A DNA stretch of 64,000 nt. Origin: Paragonimus westermani (lineage: Eukaryota; Platyhelminthes; Trematoda; Plagiorchiida; Troglotrematidae). The stretch covers positions 154,907 through 218,906 of the forward strand of contig QNGE01000832.1 in assembly GCA_008508345.1 (NCBI GenBank), read 5' to 3'. Below are positions 1 through 12,500 of the stretch, piece by piece. A program made the translations under genes and the position numbers. The notes beneath the pieces are model-generated. The model did not search any database. It was not told the origin of the DNA and saw only the letters and a program-made list of their open reading frames with translations. Numbering within the stretch: position 1 is the first letter of the stretch; each line of letters opens with the position of its first letter.

Positions 1-3000
1 CTTGTACCTCGATGAATGCACTCAGGTTGTGGTTATTCGAAAAAAATAATCTCGAACAGAATTTTTCCAGAGTTTCTTCTGGTTTATAAACCTCATCTCA
101 TTGATTTTTGTATTTTTAATATTAGTCATTCTGGTTGTTTTACGTATAACATATTCGGTGCAACTGGAGTAGACTTGTTTATTGCGTAAAACGCCCTATG
201 ATCGTATGTATCTCTACCTACACATGATAATGCTAACCACTCAGGTTTATTGACTGACCGATGAGACACTGATTACAAAAAAGAGATTATCAAGATACTT
301 TGAGCATTACTCACATTTCTGTATTCAGGCAAACTTTTAGCCAGCAACTCTCAAAATATAGCACTAGACTCGAGTTCCGCTGTTGTCAACTGTCGTTAAT
401 GGTGCATCCACTTTGCGACAGCCGGGTTTAGAATTCCCACCGTGACCTGACCACTGTACTTTTGAACTCACAACGGGCTTGACAGATTCGTTGTGTGTGA
501 ACTCTCAATTACTTCTGTCTGGCGATAATGATCAGGTCGCCCGAATTTCTGAAAATGAGACGTGATAAACGTTCTGGCATCTCAGATCGATCACCCCAAA
601 GTTAGGACTTCAATTCCGGTTGAAATATCGAAATTTCCTAAACCCATTGAGAGATATTATAAATAAGGACAATACGTTGAATAGCTTAGGGAAAACGACC
701 TAAGCTGCAGAAGATACAGGTGCAAAACAGCCTTATTTAATACACATTGCCATACTCAACATAAACATAGGCTGAGGTTTTAAGGGAAGTTTATGATAAC
801 AGCAACGTTCCGAATGAAATATTGGGTGCGATTTCACGAGACACTGAGAAGTTTGTGCTTGTTCGCTAGAAACAACTGGACTATCCTCACCATTTTTACA
901 AAACACAACTTGACTTTATGGACTGAAAAACTAACGCTGAGACTAAAATATATCACAACCTCACAATTTCGTTATGAGCACAAATCTGAAAATAGTATTA
1001 GAGAGGTGTTAGTGAATTTGAACCGTGGACGTATATGACATGTAAGCGCTTGAATTGTTAGCTTCCAATGACTAACTTAAGTTAACAAGAACTGGAACAA
1101 CCGACCAGTATTAACCGCCTGCGTATAAGATTAGTCATTTCAGTGTGATCTGATGGGGGGATTGTGGAACTTGATTGACAAATGGTTTCAAACTGATTGT
1201 TCGAATGAACTAATACGGTTAGCAACTGTCCCAATTTCAACCAATGTTCTAATGGAGAGTGCTATCGGATGTACTCCGATGACTGTCACCACGCTATCTT
1301 AAGACGTTCGTCAATATTGTTATCACCAAAGTCACAATGAAAACTTAAGCAACCCAAATATTATTCTCCCAGTATTTTTCAACTTAATATGGTGTGAGTG
1401 ACTTGTGAAAATCTGCCTGTTGTATCTTATTTTGTGGAAGTTTAAGAGGCAGTTCGGACCTGCTGATGTGTTTACTGTTCACTCTGATAAGTACACTTGT
1501 CAGTGTTAACAGATTCAGAAGTAAGGGAGAGACGACACGTATATTTCGGAGGAAGTGCTTTGGAATTACTTCGTTTGTAGACCACACTGTCTTTAGAATT
1601 GGCCATTGTGGATTTGGGTTAATATAACCTCAAGCGTCCTGGCTTAGTCTTTGAGTAGTCTTACACATAACTGACACAGGGGCGAGTGTGTTATCATGCG
1701 TTTTGTTGACTAAAACATCTACTTATATTACAGATACGCCCACCGTTTTCCAAAACGTGACAAATAAGCTCTTGTTGTTGGTCGAATTAAGCACTCTTAA
1801 ACTGTGCCAAGGCTGGATTGCAAAATAAGCTCACATTGGCCTAGCAATCGGTAAATACCAGTAAATTTCCCACTACTTTAAACATATAAACAGAAACCTG
1901 CAATGTGTTACTGTTGTTGGATCCTCCGCTGCATGCTGAAAACTAGAAAACACTTGTTGGAGGTTGTGAAAAATAATGACCGGTGACGGTACGTTGTAGG
2001 ATTTCTGTCACGATGTACTTATTGATATCTTTACAAGTGTTTACCGACAGGTGGCAGAGTTATGTACCAATAACCAAGTCAAAAAACCGGTTACAAACTA
2101 ACGTCAATGGTTTCTATCTATGCTGAGGCGATGGATGAATAACAAACAGTCCCAGTTACACACACAGCATGAGTCCCCGTTTTAATGGTTATATTTCTGA
2201 TATATCAAACATGTTCTGCGTTGGCTATCATTTAAGTTACCTAGACAGCAGTAAACAAGTCGGGTGGCATTTGACAGTTTGCCAGGAATCAACGAAACGG
2301 ATCACAGTCAGGATATTTCCCTTTTAGTCTACACAATGACACTTCAAGTAGATTGCTGAATACTGAAGTAAACTTTGGCTGTGGGAAATTTTGTTTTGGC
2401 CAATGCGTTAACTGGTTTATATAAATAGCTCAGAAGGTGGAAAACCGACTTGGGAACCGTCGTTGACATCATTTTTCAAGATGTGGGTAGATAGTGCCGC
2501 CACACATTGCCTTATAAGACTATATATTGAAGGATTAGGTGGCTAGAGAGACAGTCAATCAGTTGATTTGCCATTTCATGACTAAAGTACCTACCAAAAT
2601 GAGTTGGTAGCTCTGAGTAAGATTTTAATGTAATTCCATACAAGCTACCTCGCAAAAGACGCAACGTGCACCCATCCGCTCTATCGAATATGAACAAACC
2701 TCCTCAGGCACCAGTAACTGAGCGTAGTTGGTCAACATAGCATTCCCGTGATCCACTTTAATAAGATTATGACAGGGTCCACCACCAGCTTCTAGCGTTA
2801 CACACGTGACGCAATACGTTTGCGATTTTCAGAACTGCCGAACTTTGGTGATACACATGACTCATCCCTTGACCGTTTGTACTGATAGCGGTAGCCAGAG
2901 AGGAAAGTTAACGTAATCTAAGTGTGTTTCAGTTGTACACTATCAAAAACGTGGACCATTAAATGACGGAAATAACCGTACATCAGCTGTTTTCTTTTCG

Positions 3001-3539
3001 AGAAGATCAGAGGACATAATTATAGAATCCGGTCAGCACAGGTGTAAAGAATACTTAACACATTAAGTTGAATGTTGTTTCCATGTTACCTGTGAAACTC
3101 ACTAAACGGCAATCGGTCAAATTCACACAGTCGTACCACGCTGGTCGAATAGAGTTAGTTGTCACAGCCCTGCTAAACTTCATGCGAACGATCCAAATTG
3201 CCTATAGCCTAACCATTACTCAGCTGATCGATGAACCATTGTTCGAGAGCCTCGATCAACGTGCCACGAATATCAGCAATCTCTTGTTACATCAAGAGTT
3301 CAAACAAGAACGCTTCTTAATAATACGGCGTGGTATTACTGATGAGCATCCGTTAGGAGGTAGCAAGTGGTTTAGATCATTTTATTGCTATGACAAATTC
3401 GCGTTGTCAAAGTAAAGTCAGCCATGACTGAAAGAAGAAAAAATCCAGTTTGTCATGTCGTGTTTACTTACATAACAACTCTGTATGTTTACCCCTAAAC
3501 GCTTCGTTGGTCTGACGCAGAGGTCTGTCTTGAACTCAC
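1..3539. other. No supported gene
   Basis: AT-leaning, stop-rich sequence. Only open frames below about 85 codons, without motifs. If the protocadherin extends this far, its transmembrane or cytoplasmic exons might be here or beyond the left edge, but none was recognised. Confidence 0.6.
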
Positions 3540-3719
3540 CATATAGAAGGGTACGAGTAAGAACCTAATATCGGCCATTATTTCAACACGTGTTGATGGG
3601 GTTGGTGCTGAAGTGACAGATATTTTCTCGCCACATACTGACACATAAGTGTTTGTCAGAGCCAGTTTAGAGAGCGACATACCGTGGACAACCGGGGGCC
3701 TTATAAGCTCCACTCTAAA
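3540..3719 (-). CDS. Weak candidate cadherin exon
   Basis: 60 codons on the minus strand, ending at a strong donor ATG/GTGAGT (3539). The reading starts FRVELIRPPVVHG and has TYVSVCGEKISVTSAP, which fits the strand C and strand D-E pattern of a cadherin repeat. It then ends ADIRFLLVPFYM. The acceptor used (AAAGTCAG before 3719) has a poor pyrimidine tract. There are no calcium-binding residues. Support is its position in the same strand order as the other candidates plus the good donor. Chance remains quite possible. Confidence 0.25.
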
Positions 3720-5011
3720 CTGACTTTGACATTTAATCTAGTTTTACTCTGGATTCAAGACATAGAGGTCCATTTTGGAGATCTTCAACCTGTACGTGGT
3801 AATCTACCGTTGTTTATCAAGGAATCGTATGCTAAGAAGCACGCTGCGCATCGTATGGGATGCGTGCACGTCACACTGTTTCTCTGATATGCTGGCACAG
3901 AAACTGGTCGGTATGGACATGGTCCTCTGTCACCAAAACACTATAAAAATCATTCTGTTCTGTTCTGTTGCTTGTTGTTTATCTTCCATCTCCAGAGAAA
4001 TTTATCAGTTGAATATTCCTAGAGTTAAAATGGCCGATAACCACGGTAAAGTAAATTGGAGGTGTGTGAATGAACTAAACTCCATTCTACTTCAATTTTC
4101 GAAAAGTAACTTCCTCTTCGGTGTAGTACACCACGGTATTTGTAGTTTAGCTCGAGGTACCCTCAGAAGTTGATATTGATTACTTCAGTAATAGGTAAAC
4201 TGAGGAAATTATAAATACATAGTGTAATTTGACTAGCCTCGATCGTCAATTGGGAGCAAGTAACCAACCCTTCAACACAAATATTTCCATACCCTGACGA
4301 CGTATTTGCCATATGTTTGCAAGCGAACATTCCGTTGTGGTTTTACTCGATGGCGGTGTCAGACACACAATAGTGGCTCAACAAAAATTATATTTTCCAT
4401 AAAATTATGCAATAAGTACCGACAATGTCAAAAGATTGAGTGTCGAAAACATAGTATGTGATGCAAAAGTTTCCATACCCTCAGAACCTATTGTTTTTAG
4501 ATAAATAGAACTGAAATTGCAAATGAACGACGCCTCACGTACATTCTTATATGAGTTCAGTTTGGCTTGTATATTTCCGAAAAATTTGGGTGACCTGGTT
4601 TGAACGAAAACTAGTGACCCACATCTCAGTCACGTTAGCAATTTATAGTGGTGCACTGTCCACCGAATAGCTAACTGCTGATATCTGTGTCCCTCATTAG
4701 TTTTTCTACAGAATGTTAAGTTGAACTAAGGTCTTGTTCAAAAATCAATATTCCCCTAATTTTGCTGTTCAATTTCACCTTGAGCTGCAATTGTCTTTCA
4801 CAGAGAAGCGAATCCATTAGCCCTAGGTTTGTCTAACATGTCACACTAATATAAGATGATGTATTTGCCACTATGGCAACAAGACAAATGTTGGGAACTG
4901 TTAACACTTCTTTTATTCGAGTCGGCCGCATATAAAACTATTGATTATGTGTGAAAAGCGTACGGCAACAAGAATACTAGGGAGGTACACTAAACAAAAT
5001 CAGGGTCACCT
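3720..5011. other. No supported gene
   Basis: Non-coding in appearance. The phrase TTTCCATACCCT occurs twice (near 4288 and 4470), too short to call a repeat. It would be intron if the flanking cadherin candidates are real. Confidence 0.55.
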
Positions 5012-5412
5012 TCAAGACAACGATAATGACGGTGTCAGTAACTTATGGGTGCAGAGAAGTGGTCGATTTTGTTCACTCAACATAACTTCTGTGAATCCCA
5101 ACATCTTCGGGTTTTGAGCAAGCAGTAACACAATGAACAACGTTAATGAGTTATTCAAGTGACCTATCTTCAAGATGGGCGTATCAATAGAAGACACTGA
5201 GTTGTTGCTGTCTGCTATGTCATCGTATTCATTAACCACTGATGGACGTGTACTGCTATCTGCTGCTGGCAATCCGGTCCGCTCTACTTGTAGGCGTAAA
5301 CGCCGGTGCACTGTCAAATTTGCTGTGAGATACAGCAGTCCGTTGGAAACATAGAAAGCGATAGGGTGAGTGAACAGAAACATTCGCAATTCGGCAGGTG
5401 GGTAGAAATGAT
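5012..5412 (-). CDS. Candidate divergent cadherin exon (strands C-G of a repeat), 3' edge unresolved
   Basis: Minus-strand open frame of about 134 codons after a possible acceptor CGTTTTAG at 5413. PPAELRMFLF resembles strand C of a cadherin repeat. FYVSNGLLYLTANLT resembles the F-x-V-x-x-G-x-L-x-L strands D-E, and LRLQVERTGLP the L-x-V-x-A-x-D-x-G-x-P turn. A longer insert, then SLTLFIVLLLAQNP and EVMLSEQN, sit where the final strand, linker and next strand A would be, but DxNDN is absent. The phase fits the candidate at 8229-8345. The frame stops with TGA at 5012 and no clear donor before that was found. It may be a real rapidly evolving exon, a decayed one, or a long chance ORF. Confidence 0.42.
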
Positions 5413-8228
5413 CTAAAACGAACCATAACTTTTAGCCATCAACACATGTGTGATCATCTCTGAAGGACAAGTTGCACAAGATTAGCCCATCAGAAGCAGT
5501 CCCAATGGGAAGTTTGGTCACTGGTGGCTTACGGTAAATTTGTCCGAACTCTTGATAACTATTGTGCCGTGAAGTGTCTTTCAGAAAATCTTTCATGTTG
5601 ACGCTCTAATCAGCACATATTATTGTGGCTTTATAAAACAGGGTGTCGACTAAGACATACCTGTACTCCATCAAGGCAAGCAAAAGAAACCAAGAATACT
5701 ACCCATTCCATGTTTCCTTTCGGTACATCACACGTATTGCACTAGCTTCGCGCCGACTGATCAGCATGCCTAACAATGGTAGCCCCTCTCATTATTTTGC
5801 TTACATGAGACTGTTAGCTTGGAGTGAAATAAATCCATAACTCTTTCCAGTGGAATGAACTAAACTCTATAAGTCAAAGTTAATACGTCTTCAACGTAGA
5901 GAGTTTTGCAATCGATCACACCCAGAATTTGGCCCTCGGGCACTTGCAGAAACATCATTCATGGTCAAACGCAACGGACTAAGCATTCTACTTGCATTCT
6001 ACTTGCTCATAGAACATCAACAACCTCATCTAGATGTGAAGTCATAAATAAATCAACGTCGAAAGGGTGCATTTCATGACAACTCATACGTGTTCTGCAG
6101 AGTTTTGATTAAATCAGTTTGACGTTTTGCGCAACAAGAACTGAGGTGTTCACCAGTTGGAATGAAAATTTTCTAAAGTCATTTATCCAATTTGTGGTAT
6201 GCAGAAGTACCTGTGGTTAAAGTGAACCTCAACGATACACTGCTTTTCTGTAACTTCAGCTAATCCCCCAGCTGTGGCGTGTACATCGTTAATGGTCGTT
6301 TTCTTTTATGTACAGTCAGGAACAAACGAGATTTTAACATCTCAAAATTTGTCTTTCTGACACATCGATAAATTAGATCAAGTGAACTCATTTTTGATGC
6401 AATAAAATAGAAGCAGTCATTCTTGTCGTTCCACATCACTCAGTTTTACCTTCATAAATGACTACAATACCTGTACTTTTAGTTGGAAATCTGTTGCATA
6501 CTTTCCCACTGGTAGTCAACACTAGTGTTCTCAGATTTCCAAGAGATGTAGACAATGTACGCTGCCGCAATTTGATCTGCGATCTTGATCATGCGATCCT
6601 AATTGAAATGTATTCTTCCTATATAGGCGCTTGTTGTGAGGATGTAATTTAATAAACTTCGTTTATTGCTAGACATCCATAACAAGGTGCGCGAAGGTAC
6701 ACAACCAAGAAAGCGAACTCTATTTTACAAGACTAATGTGTCCCTAATCCGTTTGCGGTAAGCGCGTCACCAGTCTCCTTCTTGCTACATTCGGCACGGT
6801 GTATGTTCGCTTTTCTAACCGTCGCTCCTAGTTTCCGGTGTTCCTGGAATTAAGAATGACCCCTTAGTTTCCGCTCATTCGAACTGTACCTCTGCATCTA
6901 TTAGCGACGCTGTAAATTTCACATATTTACTATGTAGTGCTTCTTGTTCTGTGGTTCATTTTATCTGTCGAAAACCGATTTGCTAGTCCATAGTATCTTT
7001 CTGCATTACGCTGGGCTCATTTGGTACAACTGTAGTAAACTGATGCACGTGTCAAATGTGTAAACACACTTGGCTGATCTAATGTGTACATTTTTGTTAA
7101 GATCACACTTGACTTAACTCATATGTACGTGGTCCTTACGTTTGGGAATGTGACTGATGGGCATCACAAGAAAATTTATAAGCTGGTGAGTTGCTCCGTT
7201 ATTTGTTTGTTGCCCTGGATTAGAAGTCAAGCGAGAAGTACGAAATTCATTGCAAACGAAAATCGGAAAGGACTAGACAAATTACGCGCAATTACTTCAA
7301 TGGATCAACAAATGACAAAGAGAAAACGAGAAAGTGACATCTTATTTAATCCTTCTTGTAAAACAGAAAGTTGTTCATGACAAAACAAGTGGTATCGCCT
7401 GGATTTTATGCAGAGAGGAAGAGTAGTTTCGTTTCCTGGGTTAACCAGACAACTAAATCAGAAGTTTCAAATGAGAATGACTTCCAGTTGAATGTGTTTG
7501 TCTAACCTGTTGTACTGAATATCATTGTGTTCATGTTGTAGTGTGAGGTTTATTTTATCAAGGAACAGTAGGTATCGCGGAAACAATAAGTAATTAGCAT
7601 ACACATCTACACCAGTATACATGCACAAACAGTCGCCTGTTCTGAAAGCAGCCTGGTGGTGAATACTATTTTCTCCTTCACTCGGAGAGGGAATTTAAAT
7701 GGCTTGGGGTTAAGGTGTGCGCAAAATGAAGCTGGCTTGGTACTCTGTCTGTATGGCTTATTAAGCACATCTGATCTAACTTAACTTGCAAAACATAACA
7801 GTGGTGTTTCAATGAGCAAATTCTGCTGTTCACCGTAACTTTTCAAAACCTTCTGACAGTTCTGAGATTTGGCACTCACCGAAATGTTGCGTATCTGGAT
7901 TGGTAAACGTCATTTAGCCCAGTTTAAAAACGTATGAGTCACCGTTGCTCTGACGAATCTCACAGAAGTTACAACTCTACTTTGCTGGTGATGGTTGTGG
8001 GCTGAACGTTAACGCTGCTCTACCCACTGGTGTTAGGGTTCGGGTAATGATGTACGAGACTGTCCACAAGATCCACAGTTAGAGCGATCAATAGCCGTCG
8101 TAAAACGAGCTTTCAACAGAAAGACTAAGTCATTACTCTTGTGGGCAACCCAATAAATTTTGTGGTTTCAAACCCCTCGAATTCATCAAGACAGGTGGAT
8201 TGTGGTTGCGGAGTTACTGGAGAACTAC
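5413..8228. other. No supported gene; would be intron if the cadherin candidates are real
   Basis: Only short motif-free frames. A small 11-bp tandem doublet, CATTCTACTTG, lies near 5989. Confidence 0.55.
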
Positions 8229-8345
8229 CAAAGTGGACCTGCCATCTGATCACCCTTGTACCCAATTTAGTATGAAAAGGCTGAAGTTCCGAGACTGTTA
8301 TGTTTGCAGCATATATACGAAAATTCGGGACATCAAGCAAACAAC
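8229..8345 (-). CDS. Candidate divergent cadherin exon (strands A-B of a repeat)
   Basis: 117-nt minus-strand candidate exon with acceptor GGATATTTGCAG and donor G/GTAGTT. The reading DVPNFRIYAANITVSE matches the spacing of cadherin strand A, in which Phe is followed eleven residues later by Glu. It continues with LGTRVIRWQV, like the GT-x-V of strand B. The exon would end with one base of a codon (phase 1). That base plus the first two of the candidate exon starting at 5412 makes Asp where cadherins have the D-x-D site. It has the same strand and order as the certain exons, about 20 kb further along the gene. Linker and calcium residues are poorly kept. This is pattern recognition and could be chance. 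Confidence 0.4.
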
Positions 8346-8801
8346 CTGCAAATATCCAACGGTACAGTTGGTGCCAAACGTTATACAATCTTACGAGTTA
8401 ACTGTGCCAGTTGCCGTCTTCCTTATGTCGTTAAGCGGCAGTACATATGCAGGATAGCGCCCCTTAGAAGTTCGGCTAGGTGATGACGGCATCAACATTT
8501 CGCTCAAAGTAACGAATGAAAGTACTAACCGACAGTAAACCAAGTGGACTACCAGTAACCAAGTGATTGGTTTGTGTGCAGTCAGCTGGGTTGATATGTG
8601 ACGAATGCAAGCCCGCAAGCAGCAGTATACACCAAGTTAAATTTAACGAATTGTGCTGGAGAGGTGTGAATTTTTTTACAAGTGGGTTTTTAAACCTTAA
8701 ACTTCCCTAAACTCTTGACTACGAACTTTCGACTGCTTTTTGAATGGTAGGTGACATAGTCATTCAAACTACTCTACAATATATAGTGGACGGTAGGCGA
8801 G

Positions 8802-9545
8802 ATGATCAAGCCACGTCACGAGCAGGAGGACAAGATGCCCCTAACGGAAGAGGAAACAGTGTATGTGTTGTTGGTATTCAAACGCGAAGCGTTTGCTGAA
8901 CTAGTCACTGGAAGACTAAACACTGTAGTCGACAGAACATTCTATTTTGCCAAATTGCGCGTCTGTTTCAACTGTAACTTAGCCTTGTCTAAGGTTGAGG
9001 CATAAACTGCCGCTTTTCTGAGGCTTCTTTTTGTGTACACTCATTTGCTCGCTTCTGTGAAACCAGTTACGTGAATCACACGACTAGGCGCTTGTCTGAA
9101 CGTAGCCGTGAACACTACCCAGCCTGGATCAATAGCGGGGTCACCAAGACAAGCACTACAGCAATTTTCACACGTCCTGTCGATTCGCACCATACTATCA
9201 AACCGGCCTCTTCTCCCCGTTCGATTCACCGAGTCAAGGGCAGCCAGACAAAAGTGTGATGCTGAGTTTTGGCCGAAGCCGACGTGATCGGAATCCGACT
9301 GAATAACTCACCCTTATGCACACAGAAGCGTTTTGCTCGGGTTTTGCGGTTGTCATGGCCTACCACCCGCAACCACGACTGATCACCTGCTACGATTCTA
9401 GTTGCGCCATAACTGTGGCGTGCTGTCTCCATATGCATCGATGGCGTTTGACCTCAACTGAATTCGTTACTTGTTTCGTTCACTTCGCTCTGACAATTAT
9501 GTTCCGTATGAATGTTAGGTGTTTGGCTCGATGAGGAATAACCGT
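8802..9545 (+). mobile_element. Penelope-like retroelement fragment: linker end, GIY-YIG endonuclease, 3' end (broken)
   Basis: Degenerate 3' half of a Penelope-like element (PLE), whose reverse transcriptase is followed by a GIY-YIG endonuclease. The frame from 8802 reads FAELVTGRLNTVV and FAKLRVCFN, the segment before the endonuclease, then stops at 9003. A shift leads to the frame from about 9059, with YVNHTTRRLSERSREHYPAW, matching the Y-x-G-x-T-x-R-x-L-x-x-R-x-x-EH-x-P-x-W endonuclease core. There Gly is replaced by Asn. VDSHHTI, then after a stop AEADVIGIRLNNSPLC and LRLSWPTTRN, match the typical C-terminal tail, which ends at the TGA at 9380. The remaining bases to about 9545 are 3' untranslated sequence shared with the copy near 20.65 kb. 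No intact protein is possible. Confidence 0.8.
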
Positions 9546-12500
9546 TTTATCTTACGATTATTCTGGGTATTTTCGATCAATTAAAAACCAGCAGATCGTG
9601 TTCGCCTGAGAAATAACTACAGGTGCCTATTTTATGCATGCAACGTTTAATTGTTCATCTAATCTGTTGATTTTAACAAACCTAGAGTGACTCAGTACAC
9701 CATTTACAGTGATATAAAACAAAAATACGCGATTCTGCACGTTGGTTTTATGTCCGGATTCACTGAAATTCAGGCCACAGAACGCACGTGAAGTACGACG
9801 ACCGGCTGGATTATCCCATCTTTCAGTTGCTTTCACGTGCTCACCTCGCTAGTCATGCACGGATTTATGTCACGTCTCCAGAGGCAGTGGGATAGTGATT
9901 TACTGTCTGAATATAACTACGTGTTTGCCGGAGAATTGGTTTGGGGATAATGTGATTATGCAATTACACAGGGAAAAAACGAATGAAAGTTATTATACCG
10001 CTAAGTCAGAACTTCCTTCTGTCCCCGGTAACTGGGAGATACATTATGCTACCTCAAGGACTCAACAAACTGTGCATATAAATTGCTTAATGGATAGCAA
10101 CCTAATTGACGTATGGCAACTGTTTGGACCACTACACTTTTCTCCGGAATTAAGTGGGGAAAATTTCCCAGCATTAGTTTTCAGTGATTTTTTCCAATGT
10201 GGTATGAAAATAAATTTTGACAAGAAATCGTAGATTTGGGCTTCTTTGAAAATTTTTACGTGCTATTTATAAGGTTAGGGTGAGAAACCAGTGGATCTAA
10301 TGATAGTTTTGTCAGTAGGTGATATCTGAAACCGATAATGAGGTTTCGTGAAACGTTATGGCTGACACGTCACACATTGTTGATGGTAACTACAACTACA
10401 ATTTCTTTTCATTTCCGATTGTTAACCCTAATGGTGTTGCTGGCATATCGAGTTGATGGTATCGATGCTTGAATGTATGTCGAGGTTGGCATTTAGATTG
10501 CAAATGTTTCGTCATTAAATTAGGTGACAACGGTGCTCTAGAATTTGAGTACCTAGAGTTGGGCACGAGGGTTGATGACGCTTGATCAATGCCTTATTTT
10601 ATTTAAAATAGTGAGACACCCTTTTGGCCGAAATTCTTACTGGTTGTGATTTGTTGTTCTTTTACTCTTGTCTTGAAGAAAAACTGGTCACTTCCAACCA
10701 CTGTCCGAAATTGGTCTAAAATTTGAAGAGATGTAGATGCGGTCATTCCAACGTGCTAGCAGAACGGAAAAGAGCAACTTGAATATGTCGGAACTATGGT
10801 TAAAGGTAGACAATACATAACCAGTCAGTCGGAAGTTAGAGAGCGAAGAACCGACCGACCCAGTCAAAAGAAAGAATCAGCCAATCCTATTTCAGGTCAC
10901 GGTTCAGCAGCATGAAGCGGCTAATGAGACTCTAAGTCGGAAGTTCCAAACTACAGGAAGTGATCTGTCAGATTGCAGGTCAAATGTCCAAACGCAACAG
11001 GCAACAACCAAACAAAAGTACAATCAAAAAGGCAAAAACAACTTGGGGAAATTAATTTGAAAACAGAAAAATGATCACATCACTTTTGAAATAAAAGATG
11101 TCACTCAAAATTCACTTGTCTCAACATCTCATATCCTGCATATTCTTATGTACACAACCCGCTTGGTGATGAAACATTTGCATCCTAACTGCCAATCTTA
11201 GGAACATCTAAATGAATGAACCGTTTCAGCCTGCTTCGCAGTATCACTCTTATTTGAGAGGACATACTTGTTATTCACATGCCTAATTCATCAGGGTTTT
11301 TTCATACACTGTTTACTTAGAGCAAGTGCTAGACGGAATTACTTCAGTAGAACGTGGCGTAATTTAAATCGCTGGCAGACAACTCACTTGAAATTCTACG
11401 GTGCAAATTTCTACAAACCTTTTTATACTTCCTGTAGCTTGATTCGTAAGATTTGGATCCATAAATGTTTCCCTTAATCTCCAACACGAAAACCGGGTAC
11501 CAAATTTTAGGATTAACTAGCTACACCAAATTTTTATATTTCATTGTGAATGATCGCTGACAGTGTTTGATTATTCATCGCGGTTGTAACTCGATCACTG
11601 AGAAAGTAGAGCCTCACTAGAAGTTATTCCATTGGATGGATGTAACCGTTATATTTTGTAGAATAAAGCTGCCGTCTACCTCTCAATCTATGATAGCTTT
11701 CTGAAGAGTAGTGCTGCTCAAAAGCACAAGTTTACAATCCACAATCACTGTGCGTTCTGTACATCACCACCCTCAGTGTGACAGTGTACATTTGGATAAA
11801 TTTCCTTCTTATCCGATAGCTGTAGCTAGGGTTGGAAGACACTTGTGACTGATCTGAAATCCTGCCTTTTTGTTAGATGACAAATACGTTCCACATAAGC
11901 TACCAACTGTGAATCATAGGCTTGCTTGTTAGTAACGTTTAGGGAGACAGGTGAATGGGTTTCAAAGGATGGGCAAAGCCGATGGGTTTTGCTATATGTA
12001 TGCAACCGCGTTGATGATACTGTCATGTATCGTAAACCTGACGTAAACTTGCATGATCCAGTTTTGTAAGGTGGTCCAGTAAGAATAGATCAGCAATCGA
12101 AGGGCCGTCAACTATTATTGATCCCATCGTGCACGTTTCTTTTTTGTAAAGGTGAATGATCAGTTAATATATTTGCTCATTAAGCACACACATCCCTTGA
12201 ATCAATCATCATACTAACCGTTAACTTTGTTTTATTGCTTAAAGCTTTAGCGTCTAATGAGCCTCCTTGGTCACAACATGTTGCCGAGTCAGTGAAACAT
12301 CTGATGTTTACCTCCGTTCTGTTCGTCCCCTGAAACCCTTCATAACTCTTAATCATTTTAGGAAACTATCCGAACCACAACGGACGTTGTCACGTTAGCT
12401 TTACTTCTTTTCAGTAATTTCAATTGTACTTTTAGTTAACAATTTCAACATTCCGTTTCGCTTGTGTCCACTGCAAGTGAATTCATTTGAGTCCTCCTTC

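Noticed and set aside
3068..3415. 115-codon plus-strand frame.
   Set aside because: No recognisable domain or splice context. Frames of this size are expected by chance in 64 kb of this composition.
9895..10233. 112-codon plus-strand frame starting with GTG.
   Set aside because: No ATG, no motif and no convincing splice sites.
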